Shown: positions 4,823 through 7,124 of the stretch, piece after piece
Numbering within the stretch: the first letter of the stretch is position 1
Layout of the letters: every line of letters starts with the position of its first letter
Assembly (NCBI GenBank): GCA_900554455.1
Contig: USHT01000050.1
Coordinates: 1 to 7,124 of the forward strand
Reading direction: 5' to 3'
DNA: 7,124 bases
DNA from: an uncultured Collinsella sp.
GTDB taxonomy: Bacteria > Actinomycetota > Coriobacteriia > Coriobacteriales > Coriobacteriaceae
The notes under the pieces: model-generated
Database searches by the model: none
What the model saw: the letters and a program-made list of their open reading frames with translations, nothing else
What the model was told of the DNA's origin: nothing
Program-made: the position numbers and the translations under genes

Positions 4823-7124
4823 ATGCTGCAAAAAATCCAACGCTTTGGCGGGGCAATGTTCGCTCCCGCCATGCTGTTTTCTATATCGGGCCTCATGGTC
4901 GGCGTCTCCGCTCTCGCAACGACTGCGGACATCGTCGGCGATCTAGCCGTATACGGAACCCCTTGGTACGTTTTCTGGACCATCATCCAGCGCGGCTCGT
5001 GGACGGTCTTTAAACGTCTCCCGCTCCTTTTTGCCGTAGCGCTGCCTATCGGTCTTGCCCAAAAGCAACCGGCACGCTGCTGCCTCGAGGCGCTTGTGGC
5101 CTATTTTGCCTATTGCTTCTTTTTGAGCGAGATCATTAAGCTGAGCGGAGACAACCTTGGGCTTAAGTACCCATCATCTTTGACCCCCGCCAGCGGTATC
5201 ACCGTCATCGACGGCATCAAGACGCTCGACACCGGCATTATCGGCCCGCTGGTGGTATCGGCAACCGTCGTCGCCATCCATGACCGCTTCTACGATGCCA
5301 AGGTTCCCGATTGGCTCGGCACCTTCTCGGGTTCCTCGCTGGTCTACCTCATCAGCTTTTTTGCCGTGTTTGCCCTTGCCGCCATCTCGGCCGCCATCGT
5401 GCCCTCCGTATACGCAATGACCGAAACGCTGCGCCATGCACTTACGAGCGTCGGCCCCTTTGGCGTGGGCATCTTTGTGTTTTTGGAGCGAGCGCTCGAG
5501 CCCATGGGGCTGCACCACCTGCTCTACATGCCGATCTACTACGACAACCTGGTCATTAACGACGGCATCTACGCCACATGGAGCAGCTTGCTCCCCATCC
5601 TCTCCCATAGCACGCGCCCCCTTAATGAGCTTGCGCCGTGGGCCGGTTTTACCGCCACCGGCTGGGTCAAGCTCTTTGGCCTTCCCGCCATCGCAGCCGC
5701 GTTCTACTCCACCGCAAAACCCGAGCGCCGCGCCGGCCTCAGGGTCATCCTTGTTCCCGCCATCATCGCCTCGGTGGTTTGCGGCGTTACCGAGCCACTC
5801 GAGTTTCTCTTTATGTTCACCCACCCCGGGCTCTTTTTGCTCTACGCCGTCTTATCGTCTTGCCTTGCCACAGCCATGAATCTCTTTGGCATCGTCGGCA
5901 TCTTCTCGGGCGGCCTCATGGAGATGGCAGCCTTCAACTTTATTCCGCTCATGCGCACGCATGCCGGTGCCTATCTTTTGGCGCTCGGTATCGGCCTTGC
6001 CTTTAGCCTCATCTTTTTTGTTAGTTTTCGAGCACTCATCTTGGTCTATGACCTTAAGACGCCGGGCCGCGAGAATCATGCCTCCAATCGCGCGGCAATC
6101 GATCGTTTAACGGGAAGCGGCTTTGTCAAAGAACAATCTCCCAATGGCGAGGTCAGTATTCAATCCGATCAAGATCACGTCCTCGCTGAGCGGGTAATTC
6201 AGCTTTTAGGTGGCGTTGGCAATATCGTGGGCGCAACCAACTGCGCCACGCGCCTGCGCGTCGAGGTCGCAGACCCTTCCATCGTTGCAGATAATGCGTC
6301 GTTTGTCGCGGTGGGCGCCAAGGGCCTCATCATTACGGGCAAGACCGCCCAGGTGATTATCGGCATCTCCGTTCCCCGCGTTAAAGAGCATTTTGACCAG
6401 ATCATGGGCCTCGAGCCGGAATTTGTGCCCACCACCTCGGCCTCCCCTGCCGCCAGCGCAGCCCATAAGCGCGGTGATATTTGCTTCTTCGATATCGACG
6501 GAACGCTCGCCTGGCAAGACCCCAGGCTCGCCCAAGACCTTCCCGAAGACGAGCGGGACCTCTCCCCCTATCCCAACGAGGCGGTTTCGCAGGCAATCCG
6601 CGAGTTTGTCGCCAACGGCAACATGGCCTTTATCTGCACGGGACGCACCCTGAGCTGCATCCACCCCAAACTTCTTGAGCTGCCTTGGACCGGCATCGTC
6701 TGTCTTGCGGGCGGTTACGCCGAGATCAACGGACACGCAATTCGCGATCTGTCGATGACGCCCAGTATGCTGCAGCGTCTTGCCCCCTACCTTGAGCAAT
6801 CGGGCGAGGTCATCCGCTTTGAGGGCCTCAACGGCGTCGTGCGCATGAGTGCCGATGCGCCCGATGCTCCCGGATACGCGCGCACCCTGGGCGACGCAGT
6901 CACGCAGCTGCAACATTACAGTGTCTACAAGATCTTGATGTCTACATCGCTCGCCAACCACATCGCTCAAGACAAGGCACTTGAGCCGCTGCTGTGCTTT
7001 AACGAGCTCGAACTCGAGGTAACCGAAATCTCGCCCCGCGAATGCACGAAGCGCGGGGGCATCCAGTCTGTACTCGACGCCCTCGATCCCCACCACGGAA
7101 CCGTATACGGCATCGGCGACGCCA
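4823..7124 (+). CDS. PTS EIICB (alpha-glucoside, MalP/GlvC type) fused to a Cof-like HAD phosphatase; 3' end beyond window
   Basis: One frame of 767 codons runs without a stop to the window end. Residues 1-415 are the membrane EIIC domain: start MLQKIQRFGGAMF, the segment GIKTLDTGIIG, GLHH with H231 and H232, GVTEPLEF (321-328, E324), and end LKTPGRE. After a hydrophilic linker (417-452) comes EIIB (453-530) with phosphorylated cysteine C474 in TNCATRLRV. An Ala/Ser/Pro linker (531-550) leads into a HAD-IIB domain: motif I FFDIDGTL with D557 and D559, motif II T606 in ICTGRT, motif III K743 in CTKRGG, motif IV starting GIGDA (D766). About 40-50 residues should follow. EIIC-EIIB import and phosphorylate an alpha-glucoside; Cof-like enzymes hydrolyse sugar phosphates. 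There is no EIIA domain, so EIIA must come from elsewhere. ATG 4823 has GGAAGG 6 bases upstream and an in-frame stop at 4775. Internal starts at M528 or GTG-535 cannot be excluded. The substrate is inferred only. Confidence 0.9.
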   Translation, partial: MLQKIQRFGGAMFAPAMLFSISGLMVGVSALATTADIVGDLAVYGTPWYVFWTIIQRGSWTVFKRLPLLFAVALPIGLAQKQPARCCLEALVAYFAYCFFLSEIIKLSGDNLGLKYPSSLTPASGITVIDGIKTLDTGIIGPLVVSATVVAIHDRFYDAKVPDWLGTFSGSSLVYLISFFAVFALAAISAAIVPSVYAMTETLRHALTSVGPFGVGIFVFLERALEPMGLHHLLYMPIYYDNLVINDGIYATWSSLLPILSHSTRPLNELAPWAGFTATGWVKLFGLPAIAAAFYSTAKPERRAGLRVILVPAIIASVVCGVTEPLEFLFMFTHPGLFLLYAVLSSCLATAMNLFGIVGIFSGGLMEMAAFNFIPLMRTHAGAYLLALGIGLAFSLIFFVSFRALILVYDLKTPGRENHASNRAAIDRLTGSGFVKEQSPNGEVSIQSDQDHVLAERVIQLLGGVGNIVGATNCATRLRVEVADPSIVADNASFVAVGAKGLIITGKTAQVIIGISVPRVKEHFDQIMGLEPEFVPTTSASPAASAAHKRGDICFFDIDGTLAWQDPRLAQDLPEDERDLSPYPNEAVSQAIREFVANGNMAFICTGRTLSCIHPKLLELPWTGIVCLAGGYAEINGHAIRDLSMTPSMLQRLAPYLEQSGEVIRFEGLNGVVRMSADAPDAPGYARTLGDAVTQLQHYSVYKILMSTSLANHIAQDKALEPLLCFNELELEVTEISPRECTKRGGIQSVLDALDPHHGTVYGIGDA

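Noticed and set aside
4761..4946. ATG at 4761 as an alternative start of the PTS gene
   Set aside because: It is in a different frame from the EIIC coding sequence and the frame closes early. The frame of EIIC itself has a stop at 4775 and a good ribosome-binding site before 4823.
5174..5824. Minus-strand frame of 216 codons opposite the EIIC domain
   Set aside because: Gly/Asp/Lys/Arg-rich antisense translation; the plus strand encodes a membrane domain with family motifs.
6206..7096. Minus-strand frame of 296 codons opposite EIIB and HAD
   Set aside because: No motif found; the plus strand in this stretch has the EIIB cysteine motif and the HAD motifs in one frame.

Overview
The window looks like chromosomal DNA of a Gram-positive, moderately GC-rich gut-type actinobacterium. 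Coriobacteriia, and specifically a Collinsella-like organism, is my best guess. The grounds are the codon usage, a Tat-type lipoprotein signal on a sugar-binding protein, and the style of the ABC ATPase. This is recognition from memory, not a search. The theme is carbohydrate uptake: two mechanistically different sugar importers sit on either side of one GntR/HutC-family regulator.

Left part (1-3567, minus strand): a CUT1-type sugar ABC importer operon, read right to left. It runs solute-binding lipoprotein (2251-3567), MalF-type permease (1309-2163), MalG-type permease (470-1309), then an MsmK/UgpC-type ATPase (1-401, cut by the window edge). The two permease genes overlap by one base (TAATG), with a perfect Shine-Dalgarno inside the upstream gene. 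The other two junctions each carry a GC-rich hairpin without a T-tract, followed by the same 13-base element GCATATYGAAAGG, which supplies the ribosome-binding site of the next gene.

Middle (3568-4822): a 306-base intergenic region upstream of the ABC operon, holding candidate operators, a 5' UTR hairpin and the terminator of the regulator gene. Next come the TreR-like regulator (3874-4593, minus) and a 229-base divergent control region. The 10-mer TTGTWTRAAC occurs four times, two copies in front of the ABC operon and two in the divergent region. It is close to the TreR operator core I recall from Bacillus, so one regulator may control both importers and itself.

Right part (4823-7124, plus strand, still open at the window end): one uninterrupted reading frame of at least 767 codons. 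It encodes a PTS EIIC domain and an EIIB domain of the MalP/GlvC alpha-glucoside type. These are fused through an Ala/Ser/Pro linker to a Cof-like (HAD-IIB) phosphatase with HAD motifs I, II, III and the start of IV visible. This is the most striking object in the window: a transporter that phosphorylates its sugar during import, joined to an enzyme whose family removes phosphate from sugar phosphates. A likely reading is phosphotransferase-driven import followed by immediate dephosphorylation, giving free disaccharide or limiting sugar-phosphate build-up. The substrate (maltose, trehalose or another alpha-glucoside) cannot be fixed from the window. No glycosidase, phosphorylase, RNA gene, mobile element or CRISPR array is visible.
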